A stretch of DNA of 16,101 bases from Bacteroidales bacterium UBA7569 (GCA_002477945.1 DLLF01000007.1:1-16101); one strand, 5' to 3'. Shown: positions 7,701 to 15,018, counted from the stretch's first letter. Program-made: numbers and translations. The notes: generated by a model from the letters alone, not told the origin.

Positions 7701-10213
7701 GTTTGGGTAGAGTTGGCAAACCACACGCCATTTCCTTTTTCACTCTGTTGCAACCAACCCGCCACGGCTTCTTGGTCGGTATTGCCATTTTCGAAGCCTT
7801 CGACAAAGGGGAGAGAGTGAGTAGGCAGTACGGTCATACCGACAATGACATCTTCATCTGGCATTAAGAAACAGGTGTCGTTGAGCCATTGCAATGCCGT
7901 ATTGACCGTATAGCGTATGAAGACTTCGCCCTCTGCCATAGTGCGGCTCAACCGGATAGTGTCGCCGCACATTGCCAGGGTCTTGTTGAGCCTAATCGTA
8001 CCGGACTCGGAAGCGGCTGTCTGGACAGTATGAGATACATTCTCCGTAAGACGGATGTCATCTATGCTGAGATGATTGGACGAATAGCCTCGACCTTGAA
8101 TTCCCAAAACATAGACACCGCTCTCCGACACCGTGAAAGTGCCGGTAAACAACTGATAGTCTCCGTTCTTAACAGAGGAAGAGGGAATGACAATAGTCTT
8201 CAGCGAGTCGAGAGTTGCCTGATTACCCAGGTAGGCTCTCAGGTATGCTCCCGAAGAATTACCAGATTGGCGTGCATACAGGCTCAGGCGGTACTCTTTT
8301 CCCGCCTCCAAGGCAAAGTGGTTCAACAGCCAATCACAGTTGCTGTCGTACAGTATGGCATTCCATTGACCATCGAATGGGGTGCGATTATAGTTGGTCA
8401 TCGTCGAGTTGGCAGTCCATACCGAGTCGCCGCTGACACTCTGCTGCAACCAGCCGGCTACAGGGCGACCTTGCCCGTTGTTCTCCTCAAAGCCATCGAA
8501 GAACGGTACACTGTAGAGGCGTCCTGTTTCCATACGGATGACAACCTCCTCATCGGGCATAACAAAGCGATTGCGGTCAATCCATTTCACGTCGGGCGTG
8601 GCGATATACTGCGACAGGGTATATCCCTGCGGAATGACAGCCGACAGAGTAACCGTATCTACGGCATAAGCCGATGTACGGTCGGCACTAAACGTGCCTA
8701 TTTCCGAGGAGACGCATGTAACAGCATGGGGCATGCTTTCTGTAATACGGATGTCATCGATACTCAGATACATAGGATCGAAACCGATTTCTCCGCGTAT
8801 TCCCAAGACATAGTCTTTGGTTTCCGGTACAGAGAAAGCGGCTGTCAGTTGTTGGTAGTTGCCAGATACCACACCTGTTTTGGGCATGATATTCGTGGTC
8901 ATGGCATCTTTTTGGATGTCATCGCCCAGATATACGCTTATGTTTGCATCGGCTGCCGTAGAGGTGTTTTGCCGTGCGTACATAGAGAACAAATAGCGTT
9001 TGCCAGTCTCCAATGTAATCTTGCAGAACAACCAATCTGTATTGTTATACCTGAGGGTGACATTCCATTGACCGGCATAAGGTCGGCGGTTGTCAGAGGT
9101 TTCAGTAGAGTTGGCAAGCCATACATAATCTCCTTTTTCACTCTCTTGCCACCAGCCGGCAACCGCTTGACCTTGCGTGTTATTTTCCTCAAAGCCTTCG
9201 AAGAACGGTACGGTGTGCGTTTGATATAAAACCCAACGGATAGTAACATCTTCGTCGGGCATGACGAAGCGGTTGCCATCTATCCATTTCACGTCGGGTG
9301 TAGCGATATATTGACCAAAAGTGCATCCCTCATCCAATGTCTTGCTGAGCGTGATGGTGTCTCCCATCATAGCCGCAGCGGGAGAGGCGGTCAAGGTACC
9401 ATGCTCCACATCCGCTGTAATGGTGTGAGAATATGCCAAATGCGCACTCACCACCATATCGCTACCACGGCAGATGATTTTGTTGCCCTCAATCTGCTGG
9501 AGGGTATTGGTGGAAAGGCTCAGAATCGGGTGTTCCGCATATTTGGCAGTAACCGTAATGGTGTCACCGAGCGCGATGCCTGTCGTCTTGCTCAGTGCGA
9601 TGCTGTCGCCCATAGCCGGATCCACAGAAGCACTGTACGTATCGGCGAGACGGCAAAGTGCCATACCCATATCCGTGAAACGGGGACCATAATTTCCAGC
9701 CCAATACTTATGATCCTTGCCATGCAGTTCATAGCGCACCTTGGATACCCCTGCCGGCAAAGAGGACATTGCAACGGCTGCTGTGGGCGGCACATCGACA
9801 GCATCGAACTGTGTTTTGTTCACCGCATAGAGCGTGTCTAACGGAGAATCCGCCGCATCAAGGCAAACTACCATCGCCCTGCATATACCGCTGCCCGCAC
9901 GACCGTATTTAAGAATCTCATAACGCACGGAGACCAGCAACTTGGCTTGTGCCAAATCGTCAGCGGAAAAGCCTTTCTCCGCAAGGTCCACCGTCTGTGT
10001 GAGTACGGACTCCTTGTTCGATGACTGCACATAGCCGTCATTTATTTGCCATGAGCCGTTGCCGGATTTCGTCCAGCCTGTGAATTGTGTCTCCGTGTCG
10101 GGAGAAGGGTTCTGCAGCAGGTTGATACCCCACTGCGCTTGTGCAAACATGCTGCCTGCACCCGCTATTGTACACATCAGTGCCAATAGGGTAAAGAGAA
10201 ACTTTTTCCTCAT
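4730..10213 (-). CDS. T9SS-exported multidomain adhesin with N-terminal FBA-like glycan-binding domain (1827 aa)
   Basis: The product is a secreted or surface protein. A signal peptide covers residues 1 to about 25. Residues about 28-188 resemble the F-box-associated domain of eukaryotic FBXO2/FBXO6: NLLQNP, a GW and a GNGSW near the start, then VRYELHGKDHKYWAGNYGPRFT (158-180). Two InlB-like beta units follow. Then come six units of about 233 residues, each a cleaved-adhesin/choice-of-anchor-J-like jelly roll (opening PFFxGFEE, closing LGIRG...LSIDDIRI) alternating with an InlB-like unit (GDTITLSKT... KWIDxxRFVMPDEDVTI). An unrecognised domain (about 1665-1755) precedes a type A T9SS sorting domain (LQVYPNPAVENI to the C-terminus, about 1760-1827). 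I see no catalytic domain, so binding is the inferred role. It begins 75 nt after the epimerase stop. Confidence 0.93.
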   Translation of the reverse strand: MRKKFLFTLLALMCTIAGAGSMFAQAQWGINLLQNPSPDTETQFTGWTKSGNGSWQINDGYVQSSNKESVLTQTVDLAEKGFSADDLAQAKLLVSVRYEILKYGRAGSGICRAMVVCLDAADSPLDTLYAVNKTQFDAVDVPPTAAVAMSSLPAGVSKVRYELHGKDHKYWAGNYGPRFTDMGMALCRLADTYSASVDPAMGDSIALSKTTGIALGDTITVTAKYAEHPILSLSTNTLQQIEGNKIICRGSDMVVSAHLAYSHTITADVEHGTLTASPAAAMMGDTITLSKTLDEGCTFGQYIATPDVKWIDGNRFVMPDEDVTIRWVLYQTHTVPFFEGFEENNTQGQAVAGWWQESEKGDYVWLANSTETSDNRRPYAGQWNVTLRYNNTDWLFCKITLETGKRYLFSMYARQNTSTAADANISVYLGDDIQKDAMTTNIMPKTGVVSGNYQQLTAAFSVPETKDYVLGIRGEIGFDPMYLSIDDIRITESMPHAVTCVSSEIGTFSADRTSAYAVDTVTLSAVIPQGYTLSQYIATPDVKWIDRNRFVMPDEEVVIRMETGRLYSVPFFDGFEENNGQGRPVAGWLQQSVSGDSVWTANSTMTNYNRTPFDGQWNAILYDSNCDWLLNHFALEAGKEYRLSLYARQSGNSSGAYLRAYLGNQATLDSLKTIVIPSSSVKNGDYQLFTGTFTVSESGVYVLGIQGRGYSSNHLSIDDIRLTENVSHTVQTAASESGTIRLNKTLAMCGDTIRLSRTMAEGEVFIRYTVNTALQWLNDTCFLMPDEDVIVGMTVLPTHSLPFVEGFENGNTDQEAVAGWLQQSEKGNGVWFANSTQTDYYRTPYEGQWNVTLKFGNTAWLFNKVQLEADTEYDMYLFARQDQSNKSYANLRAALGNDADKDAMNLEILPATGLTNGDYQLLHCRFSVPASGKYVLGIRGEVTRDPMYVSIDDIHIQKRMPHTIRTANPELGTLTLSKTEAYVGDTVSVEYTMNDGCYFRAFTATPSVKWIDAKRFIMLGEDVTIGIDAILPHAIPFFEGFEEGNAQDEPITGWVVQSTSGSGRWEANTKYTDCNRTPYAGNWNGTLRYNNDCWMFNVLALEAGKDYILSFRARQDKTTGAYVRACLGAACHKDSMKIQLMKNQSLVNGDYQPVVVRFSVKTSGNYVLGILGIANYTPTYMSIDNIRVEECTTQYTLTPAANEGGLLTLSAGTAYPCDTITVRRTMNDGYAFCRYNTNIPVRWLTDSTFVMPDENITVEMTTLPAKPVPFFDGFEEGNTDQESVAGWLVTASEANIYWQADNTRTPYEGAWTAYFSAYGNNSWMFNALTLEAGKTYTVSIHAKQTVPATKSTAQTLRIGLGSTCNETAMTTELVPVTVVSDTLYQTIVADFTVPQTATYVLGIRGYAVSGYGIVLDNVRIAEKSNTQYAIFVADSVFGSPVVPSSAAMGDTIAVSHDIDPAYLCISYSTDKTVRWTDPRHFIMPDETVTVSMQALKAKTIPFFDGFEEGNTDQETVTGWLQQSENGSGVWRANSTKTDYNCTPYEGQWNVTLGYDNTDWLMQGFAFEKRKAYRVSLYARQDDQYKSDATISICLGSELDKDSMTVQLLPQTGIINGDYQLLETAFSVPATASYALGIRGYISSGPYYLSIDNITIEEIPVEEVTPHVSATSLNLPGADETAVRNALSALTLTAVDARDSVVYTFTNKADIWTIDWKLKEATCSLLSADLPVGYIFANDTETVHVTLENVGTGVHNATANTLQVYPNPAVENICITGAADIITIYNLAGQIVLRVPAEEGKTIIDITALPAGLYMVRSVGSIAPVIVK
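5234..9436 (-). repeat. Six tandem adhesin units of about 700 bp within the T9SS gene
   Basis: The PFFxGFEE start of each jelly-roll unit recurs at about residues 336, 569, 802, 1035, 1268 and 1500, so the period is 232-234 codons. The units have diverged in protein sequence, but some blocks are identical in DNA. A 44-nt block is shared between the fifth and sixth units (6368-6411 and 5672-5715), and a 26-nt block between the third and sixth (7662-7687 and 5565-5590). Confidence 0.85.
9650..10132 (-). other. Region encoding the F-box-associated-like (FBA) domain
   Basis: Residues about 28-188 align by eye over their whole length with the glycan-binding FBA domain of mammalian Fbs proteins. 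The order of landmarks is the same: NLLxNP, GW, W, an xVDL strand, an SVRYE region with a following Ala/Cys stretch, then VRYELxGKDxxYWAGxYGPRxT. In Fbs1 a Tyr-Trp pair in that last motif stacks on chitobiose of N-glycans; here Y170-W171 hold the same place. FBXO6 also has YWAG. This comparison is from memory and has not been run as a search. Confidence 0.7.
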
Positions 10214-10243
10214 AATATTTTAGTTAGTTATGCTATGCAACGG

Positions 10244-10276
10244 AAAAAACTGCCTCCGAGAATAAAGAGAGGGGGC
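10244..10276 (-). terminator. Possible weak terminator between the epimerase and T9SS genes
   Basis: GCCCCC and GGAGGC can pair with one mismatch across a long loop, and on the minus strand the stem is followed by T6 after two bases. The stem is short, so this is tentative. If it works, the T9SS gene needs its own promoter, and I see no consensus TAnnTTTG in the 75-nt gap. Confidence 0.3.
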
Positions 10277-10288
10277 AAGGGATAGAAG

Positions 10289-11821
10289 TTACTTGTTTGC
10301 TTTCTCCCACCCGTCGAAAACCTCGGGACCATAGACGTTGTCCTCGTCGGGGTCGTGTAGCGGAGCCCATATCTGCGCGAAGAACGGGTTGTGCTTTGCC
10401 ACTTTGTCCCAGTGCCACGGGCGCGGATTCGGTTCGTCCCGATAAGGCCACGGCATACATTCGGGGCACCAGTGTCCGCCGAGCAGTACCACACGCGGCG
10501 AGGCGGTGAAGCGATGCCCCTCGGCACACTGCCATTCCAAGGGTGTGTCCCAGTCGCCTTGCGCCATCTCTGTGGATAGACACTTGCCCCCGCGGAAAGC
10601 GGCTGCCTTTTGCATATCCTCAATGGTAAACAGCGACATCGGTTTCTGCTCATCGTAACCATGGTCGAGAGTAACCGCCTCCTCGCTGTTGTGGCTCAGG
10701 TCAATATGCTTCCAGTCGGGTATAGCCTTATAGGCTTCCATACTGCCGTAGTAGGCGTGGATACGCGGCTTGATATTATTGTGTATCCACCATTGTGTGC
10801 CATGCTCTTTGGAGTTCGCCATCATCCGCATTGCCAATTTCACGCAGTGCGGGAACAACTTGGCAATCTTGGTTTTGGACGCAAATTTGATAGCACTCGG
10901 GATGCTGTCTGCCTGTGCCATCTGGCGGAAATACTCACGGATAGGCACATTGGCGCGGAAGTGCAGATAGTTCTCCAGTCGGTCGCCATCAGCATACCAC
11001 ATTCCATGGAAATTGCGGGTGGTAAACCACTTGGTATCAAATATCTGTTCGGGGCGCGGGCAACCTGTTGCTTCTAGAATCAGACTTTCGAACTCATAGT
11101 TATTAATGCGGTACTCTTTGCCCGAACCGATATTGTAGTAGTTGTTCCAGAACTCGTCGGGCACCTCCTCGCGGCACACACGCTCCAGCAGCCGCCCGCT
11201 GTCCTCTACGGTCGCCCATTCCAGCACGCCGCGAATCGGCACGTGGAACATAATCGGGTCAAAGTTCTTGAGGATAGCGGGGTAGAGAATGCCCGACTGG
11301 CGCAGGCTCACCCAACGGCGGATGGGCGAGTTGGTGATAATCCACTCGGCTGCCGCCTTGGTCAGCCCGTAGTGGTCGTATGCCGATACGCATATCGGGT
11401 CGCCCGTGCGCCCCCAGTGGAGCGGTTCGCGGCGGTCGCCCATTTGCGCCACGCTGCCTATATAGACCACGCGCGGCTGCTTGTCGCCCTGTGCCAGCAC
11501 GGCATCACGGACATACGTTGCCGCAGCGATATTGGTCTTGCGGGTGGCGGTGGGGCGGTAATCGGCTTGCGGCGATACCATACCGCCCACGTGCAGCACG
11601 ATGTCGCTACCCGTTACGCCTTTCAGTACGTCGTCGTAATTGGTCAGGTCGCCCCATACTATCTCCACGCGGTCGGCAAGCGCTGCCAGCATGGCTTTGT
11701 TTTTTGCGCTCGGACGTGCCAGTATGCGCAGTGTATATCGTTCGGGGTAGCGCAGTATCTCCTGCATACCCGCATATCCCATGGTGCCCGTAGCACCGGT
11801 TAAGAAGACTGTCTGTTTCAT
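10289..11821 (-). CDS. NAD(P)-dependent epimerase/reductase (extended SDR) with C-terminal zinc-ribbon-like module (510 aa)
   Basis: Residues 1 to about 300 form an extended short-chain dehydrogenase/reductase: cofactor-binding TGATGTMG (8-15), Ser123 in YIGSV and the catalytic Y151-x-x-x-K155. This family acts on nucleotide sugars or similar substrates, and the substrate here cannot be told. The last 110 residues carry C414, C432-x3-H436 and C452-x2-C455, a treble-clef or zinc-ribbon-like spacing (WQCAEGHRF, then WCPEC). The start is the ATG at 11821 (MKQTVFLTGATG). An in-frame ATG at 11845 overlaps the predicted -7 box, so it cannot be in the mRNA. The gene has its own promoter. Confidence 0.88.
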   Translation of the reverse strand: MKQTVFLTGATGTMGYAGMQEILRYPERYTLRILARPSAKNKAMLAALADRVEIVWGDLTNYDDVLKGVTGSDIVLHVGGMVSPQADYRPTATRKTNIAAATYVRDAVLAQGDKQPRVVYIGSVAQMGDRREPLHWGRTGDPICVSAYDHYGLTKAAAEWIITNSPIRRWVSLRQSGILYPAILKNFDPIMFHVPIRGVLEWATVEDSGRLLERVCREEVPDEFWNNYYNIGSGKEYRINNYEFESLILEATGCPRPEQIFDTKWFTTRNFHGMWYADGDRLENYLHFRANVPIREYFRQMAQADSIPSAIKFASKTKIAKLFPHCVKLAMRMMANSKEHGTQWWIHNNIKPRIHAYYGSMEAYKAIPDWKHIDLSHNSEEAVTLDHGYDEQKPMSLFTIEDMQKAAAFRGGKCLSTEMAQGDWDTPLEWQCAEGHRFTASPRVVLLGGHWCPECMPWPYRDEPNPRPWHWDKVAKHNPFFAQIWAPLHDPDEDNVYGPEVFDGWEKANK

Positions 11822-11842
11822 CGGAAATATCTTTTCAGACTG

Positions 11843-11874
11843 CAAAGTTACTGCTTTTTAAGCAAATACGCAAC
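11843..11874 (-). promoter_or_regulatory. Bacteroidetes-type promoter of the epimerase gene
   Basis: TAACTTTG (11850-11843) is the same -7 box as at ileS. Twenty nt upstream lies GTTG (11874-11871), a near match to the TTTG -33 box. The spacer contains a small inverted repeat (TGCTT/AAGCA, 11852-11864). It fixes the start codon at 11821 with a short leader. Confidence 0.65.
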
Positions 11875-11893
11875 AGAGAGTCGTAATAACCAA

Positions 11894-11928
11894 GAAACGC
11901 AATAGTGCCGAAGCAACTATTGCGTTTC
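11894..11928 (-). terminator. Strong hairpin terminator closing the membrane operon
   Basis: GAAACGCAATAG and CTATTGCGTTTC pair over 12 bp. On the minus strand the loop is a TTCG tetraloop closed by GC pairs, with one bulge in each arm region. It starts 43 nt after the stop of the TM2 gene. The following bases (TTGGTTATT) give only a modest U tract. Confidence 0.75.
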
Positions 11929-11970
11929 CGTCATCTAATTATGTTTATCTCTATGCCAATTGTGTATAAA

Positions 11971-12387
11971 TCAATGTGCCAAATACGTCATAAGCGTAGT
12001 ATAGTTCATGGCTCTCGCTCTCTTGGAAGCAGTTGCGATGTCTATAATCCACCAGATAAATATTGCCAGCATTGTGCAAAAAAACATGGTACCTCCTACT
12101 GCTGCAGATACATACATAAGAGGGATAGACAATATATAACAAACAGTTATCGCCAGTTTGATTATTGCCGATGTCTTCTGCTTAAGCATAAACCTGTCAA
12201 CTCCAAATGCACCCACCAGATATGCAAATAATGTGATTCTTTTCGGATCTTTCAGCGGGAGAGACATTAGGTTGCTTATTGATAAATTTTCCGTTTGTAA
12301 TAACATTTCCTGCAATTGGAATTGCGTTCCATTTGGAAAGTAATTCCCATACTGCATCATGAACATTGTAACATCTTGCTGTGTCAT
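11971..12387 (-). CDS. TM2-domain membrane protein (138 aa)
   Basis: A soluble start of about 45 residues (MTQQDVTMFMMQYGNYF, a pattern I know from Bacteroides TM2 proteins) is followed by a basic KDPKR and a TM2 domain: helix, GAFGVDRFMLKQ (59-70), then further helices ending IIDIATASKRAR. TM2 domains are pairs of helices joined by a short turn; their molecular role is poorly defined. I chose the ATG at 12387; an in-frame ATG at 12483 would overlap the preceding gene and add residues that look untranslated. This is the last gene of the operon, 65 nt after the lipoprotein gene and 43 nt before a strong hairpin. Confidence 0.85.
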   Translation of the reverse strand: MTQQDVTMFMMQYGNYFPNGTQFQLQEMLLQTENLSISNLMSLPLKDPKRITLFAYLVGAFGVDRFMLKQKTSAIIKLAITVCYILSIPLMYVSAAVGGTMFFCTMLAIFIWWIIDIATASKRARAMNYTTLMTYLAH

Positions 12388-12452
12388 TGTTTTAATTGTT
12401 TTAATTGTTAGTTTATAACTTTTTCTTGGATAGATGGATAAAATGTGGTCTA

Positions 12453-12707
12453 TTAGTCCAAATCTCCCCATTCTTCGTCCCATGCGCTGTCGATATACTC
12501 AACAGTTATCTCCATGAAACGCTCCAGTTGTTCCTCGCTCAGTTCGCGTTCATCAAGTTTATCTGCAATTTGCGATGCTTTGGTCTCATCTCCGTTTTTG
12601 AGGGCTTCCTCATACTTGTCAATCATAGTATCTGTGGAACTCCCGCACTAAGCCAATGTCATACTCGCCACTACGGCAAGCGCAATGAATAAATGTAATC
12701 TTTTCAT
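12453..12707 (-). pseudogene. Small lipoprotein with an amber codon inside its lipobox
   Basis: The frame reads MKRLHLFIALAVVASMTLA, then TAG (12648-12650), then CGSSTDTMIDKYEEALKNGD and on to a TAA, 84 codons in all. Apart from the TAG this is a textbook lipoprotein: basic tip, hydrophobic core, L-A-x-C lipobox and an acidic, helical mature part of about 64 residues. The stop takes the place of the residue just before the lipidated cysteine; one base change from TCG (Ser) would restore LASC. A restart at the internal ATG (MIDKYEEAL) would give an unlipidated peptide of about 57 residues. It is fifth in the operon, starting 28 nt after the zinc-ribbon/TM2 gene. It could be a pseudogene, a sequence error or a recoded stop; the first is most likely. 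Confidence 0.65.
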
Positions 12708-12735
12708 AACTAAATAATGTCTGTTGATTTGTTTT

Positions 12736-13158
12736 TTATTCGGGTTGGTAGTAATTATATGCCTCATCGAAACCGTCATCACCCATTATGATCAGCAGAA
12801 TACCATGTATGGCACTTATGATGGCGGGTATCCATGTCCAGCAAAACAGAATACAGAGTATGCCTTTTATGGGCGAACCCAGATAGAAGAACTGCCCTCC
12901 CACATCGCCTAATAAGAACGCGAGGAGGATAGCAACTATACGATTGCGGTCGTGTATCCTTATCCTTTGCGGCTGGCTGATTTCTTCCGTTTCCACTATT
13001 TCCGGTGTAACGTCAGATTTGGGAACGACCGCTGTCTCTTTCGGAATGATACCTCCTGCATTGAACGTCGTTCCGCAGTAGAGACAACGGTATTTGTCCT
13101 TTGAGACGGACGTACATTTCGAGCCTCCACATTCCGGACATTTGAGTGTACTTTCCAT
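12736..13158 (-). CDS. Zinc-ribbon plus TM2-domain membrane protein (140 aa)
   Basis: Cysteines 7, 10, 25 and 28 (CPEC and CLYC) form an N-terminal zinc ribbon. A linker rich in Thr, Glu and Pro leads to a C-terminal TM2 domain (about 71-124): RNRIVAILLAFLLGDVGGQFFYLG, then a second helical stretch ending in GDDGF. It is probably an inner-membrane protein with the ribbon in the cytoplasm. The ATG follows the TAG of the upstream gene with no gap and in the same frame, so translation is surely coupled. Zinc-ribbon membrane proteins beside an SPFH protein are also seen in the Bacillus ydjGHI operon; that parallel is inference. Confidence 0.85.
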   Translation of the reverse strand: MESTLKCPECGGSKCTSVSKDKYRCLYCGTTFNAGGIIPKETAVVPKSDVTPEIVETEEISQPQRIRIHDRNRIVAILLAFLLGDVGGQFFYLGSPIKGILCILFCWTWIPAIISAIHGILLIIMGDDGFDEAYNYYQPE

Positions 13159-13845
13159 CTATCGTATCGTTTTTATGGTTTGCAATAGTTTGGTGATAGC
13201 CTCGGCGGTGGTATCGTCCTCTGCGTTGGTCAGGGATTCTGAAACCGCATTTGTTTTCTCTACCAGCAGAGATGCGTTCCGCTCGTTCTCAAACACACTG
13301 GCAGGCATACTTTTGGCTAAGTTGATCACTGCCGACATCTGCTTTTGGTTCTCTGATTGTATGCTTCCCTCTGCGTTGTTTACTTCCACAAGCGTCCTCT
13401 GTAAGAGTGCCAGCAAGTCGGCTTTGCCCGACAGGCAGGGTTGCATAGCCGCATTGTTGGCTTCCGCCGTGCTTGCACTATGACCTGCCATGAAGCAGTA
13501 GAGCAATGCCAATACGAACAATACTATATAACCGATATATAGTGTCGTCAGATCGCGCTCTGCATCGCTGTAGTCACCAAAGGCAAATACGTATATCACC
13601 GTCCATAGGAATAGCAGAAGCATTGATATCGTCATCGCACGGAGGGTAACCACGTTCTTTATGCTCAGAGCATCTTGCGAAGACAGAACGAATATCTTGG
13701 CAAACAATAAACCGAAGAATATCGCACCGCTCACCGAGCAGCATATCATAGCAATGGAGAATTGCTTGAAAATCAAGTAGAACAGCCCGGTTACCGCCGC
13801 ACTGCACACTATGAACAGAACGGCAAAAGTAAGTTTATTTTTCAT
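13159..13845 (-). CDS. Four-helix membrane protein with cytoplasmic helical tail (228 aa), unrecognised
   Basis: I do not recognise a family. Four hydrophobic segments are visible at about residues 6-27, 30-54, 68-90 and 101-120. They are followed by a soluble, Ala/Glu/Asn-rich tail of about 100 residues (SSTAEANNAAM... LLALLQRTLVEVNN) that looks helical and may form a coiled coil. It starts 19 nt after the SPFH gene and ends with TAG directly against the ATG of the zinc-ribbon/TM2 gene. Position and topology suggest it is a partner of the SPFH protein in the membrane; this is inference. Confidence 0.75.
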   Translation of the reverse strand: MKNKLTFAVLFIVCSAAVTGLFYLIFKQFSIAMICCSVSGAIFFGLLFAKIFVLSSQDALSIKNVVTLRAMTISMLLLFLWTVIYVFAFGDYSDAERDLTTLYIGYIVLFVLALLYCFMAGHSASTAEANNAAMQPCLSGKADLLALLQRTLVEVNNAEGSIQSENQKQMSAVINLAKSMPASVFENERNASLLVEKTNAVSESLTNAEDDTTAEAITKLLQTIKTIR

Positions 13846-13864
13846 AATACTCGTGTTTTGGCAG

Positions 13865-14986
13865 TTACATTTGTGGGGGTGGAGGTGGAATCATGGAGAA
13901 CATTTGTGCTATTTCAGGTTCCCGGTTCGCTGCAACCCATGCCGTGCCGCCAACCTTATATACGTATGTAGTGGCTGCAATCTCTCCGCCTGCCACCATT
14001 CTGTGTATAGCGTCCAGACGGAACGGGCCTGTCGTCTGACCATCTTTGGCAACATAGAACGAAGGCATTGTCGGAGGAGGTGGTGTTTGTGACTGTGTCG
14101 CAGGATTGTTCTGCATCGTCTGACCAAACATCTGCCCCATTTGCTGCCCCATCTGCTGCCCTACGCCCAAACCGACACCTGCTCCCATGCCAGCCCCCAT
14201 GAACACTCCTGCGCCTTGGTTGCCTGCCATTGTCTGGCTGATATCCAACTGCTTCTGTTGGACGTAGTTCACACCCAACTTATTCAGTCTCGACCGCTCG
14301 GCTATTCCCTCCATAACGGTCTTGTAGCCAGGGTCGTTCTCATTGAAGGATATGTCCTCAATGTTGTAGTTCAGCAGTTCTATGCCGTATTCGTTGAACG
14401 TGTTTTGCAGTTCAGCGGACACGGCGGCACTCAGATTCTTGTATTCGGTACCCAACTCATTGATGTTGATGCCTTTCTCTTTCATGAAGCGCGCTATGGT
14501 CACTTTCGTTGCTTCCACCACATCGGCACGGAACTGCTCATAGATCAAGTCTTTGTTCGCTCCTGCCTGCGTACCTACAAACTTCAGGATGAACAGACCG
14601 CCGTCCTTTATCTGAATACCGTACTGCCCGCGTGCGGACACTTTGATAGGAATCTCGAAATACGGGTCTATGATGCGCATTCCTCCTGCACCCCATAGGA
14701 TGTTGCGTTTTGCCAGTTTGCTGACAAAAAGAACCGTTGCCTTGAATGTCGTATCGCCTCCCGACACGCTGTTCACTATCCGTTGCAACAGTGGCAGATT
14801 GGCGGACGACAGGACATGCCTTCCCGCCCCGAACTTGTCATAGAGCGTTCCGTTCTTGTAGAAGTACGCTTCCTGACTGTCGTTCACCGTCAGCACACTT
14901 CCCATCGTAATGTTGTCATTGGGAAACTTATAGACAAACGAGTCCGCGGACCGTTGTTCCCAATAGATCGGTTGTAATGTTGCCAT
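13865..14986 (-). CDS. SPFH/band-7 protein with C-terminal GYF_2 domain (373 aa)
   Basis: Residues about 25-240 form an SPFH domain of the YdjI type (once labelled virion core protein), with features such as FGAGRHVLS, IDPYFEIPIKVSARGQYG and EYGIELLNYNIEDISF. A Gly/Met/Gln-rich low-complexity stretch (252-292) leads to a GYF_2 (DUF4339) domain at 308-365, whose core is GQTTGPFRLDAI and a later GGTAWVAA. The protein ends in a proline run (PPPPPQM), a possible ligand for GYF-type domains on partner subunits. No membrane helix is seen, so it probably associates with the membrane through oligomers and operon partners. SPFH proteins scaffold membrane microdomains. It is the best-conserved gene of the operon. 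Confidence 0.92.
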   Translation of the reverse strand: MATLQPIYWEQRSADSFVYKFPNDNITMGSVLTVNDSQEAYFYKNGTLYDKFGAGRHVLSSANLPLLQRIVNSVSGGDTTFKATVLFVSKLAKRNILWGAGGMRIIDPYFEIPIKVSARGQYGIQIKDGGLFILKFVGTQAGANKDLIYEQFRADVVEATKVTIARFMKEKGININELGTEYKNLSAAVSAELQNTFNEYGIELLNYNIEDISFNENDPGYKTVMEGIAERSRLNKLGVNYVQQKQLDISQTMAGNQGAGVFMGAGMGAGVGLGVGQQMGQQMGQMFGQTMQNNPATQSQTPPPPTMPSFYVAKDGQTTGPFRLDAIHRMVAGGEIAATTYVYKVGGTAWVAANREPEIAQMFSMIPPPPPQM

Positions 14987-15018
14987 ATCTTTATTAGTTC
15001 TTTTCTATAATTCTGTTT

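Noticed and set aside
5846..7867. Long plus-strand open frame (673 codons) opposite the adhesin gene, with further ones at 7889-9229 and, opposite ileS, 1736-3562
   Set aside because: They are antisense shadows. They have no domain-like sequence, no start context, and odd compositions repeating with the adhesin units; the minus-strand frames are clearly the real genes.
11822..11845. Upstream ATG extending the epimerase by 8 residues
   Set aside because: It overlaps the TAACTTTG -7 box and would not be in the transcript.
12388..12483. Upstream ATG extending the last TM2 protein by 32 residues
   Set aside because: It overlaps the lipoprotein gene's 3' end, and the extra residues show no pattern seen in TM2 proteins.
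12648..12650. Genome-wide reassignment of TAG or TGA as sense codons
   Set aside because: The 1109-codon ileS and the 1827-codon adhesin contain neither in frame, several genes end normally with TGA, and no suppressor tRNA is seen, so local mutation or error is more likely.
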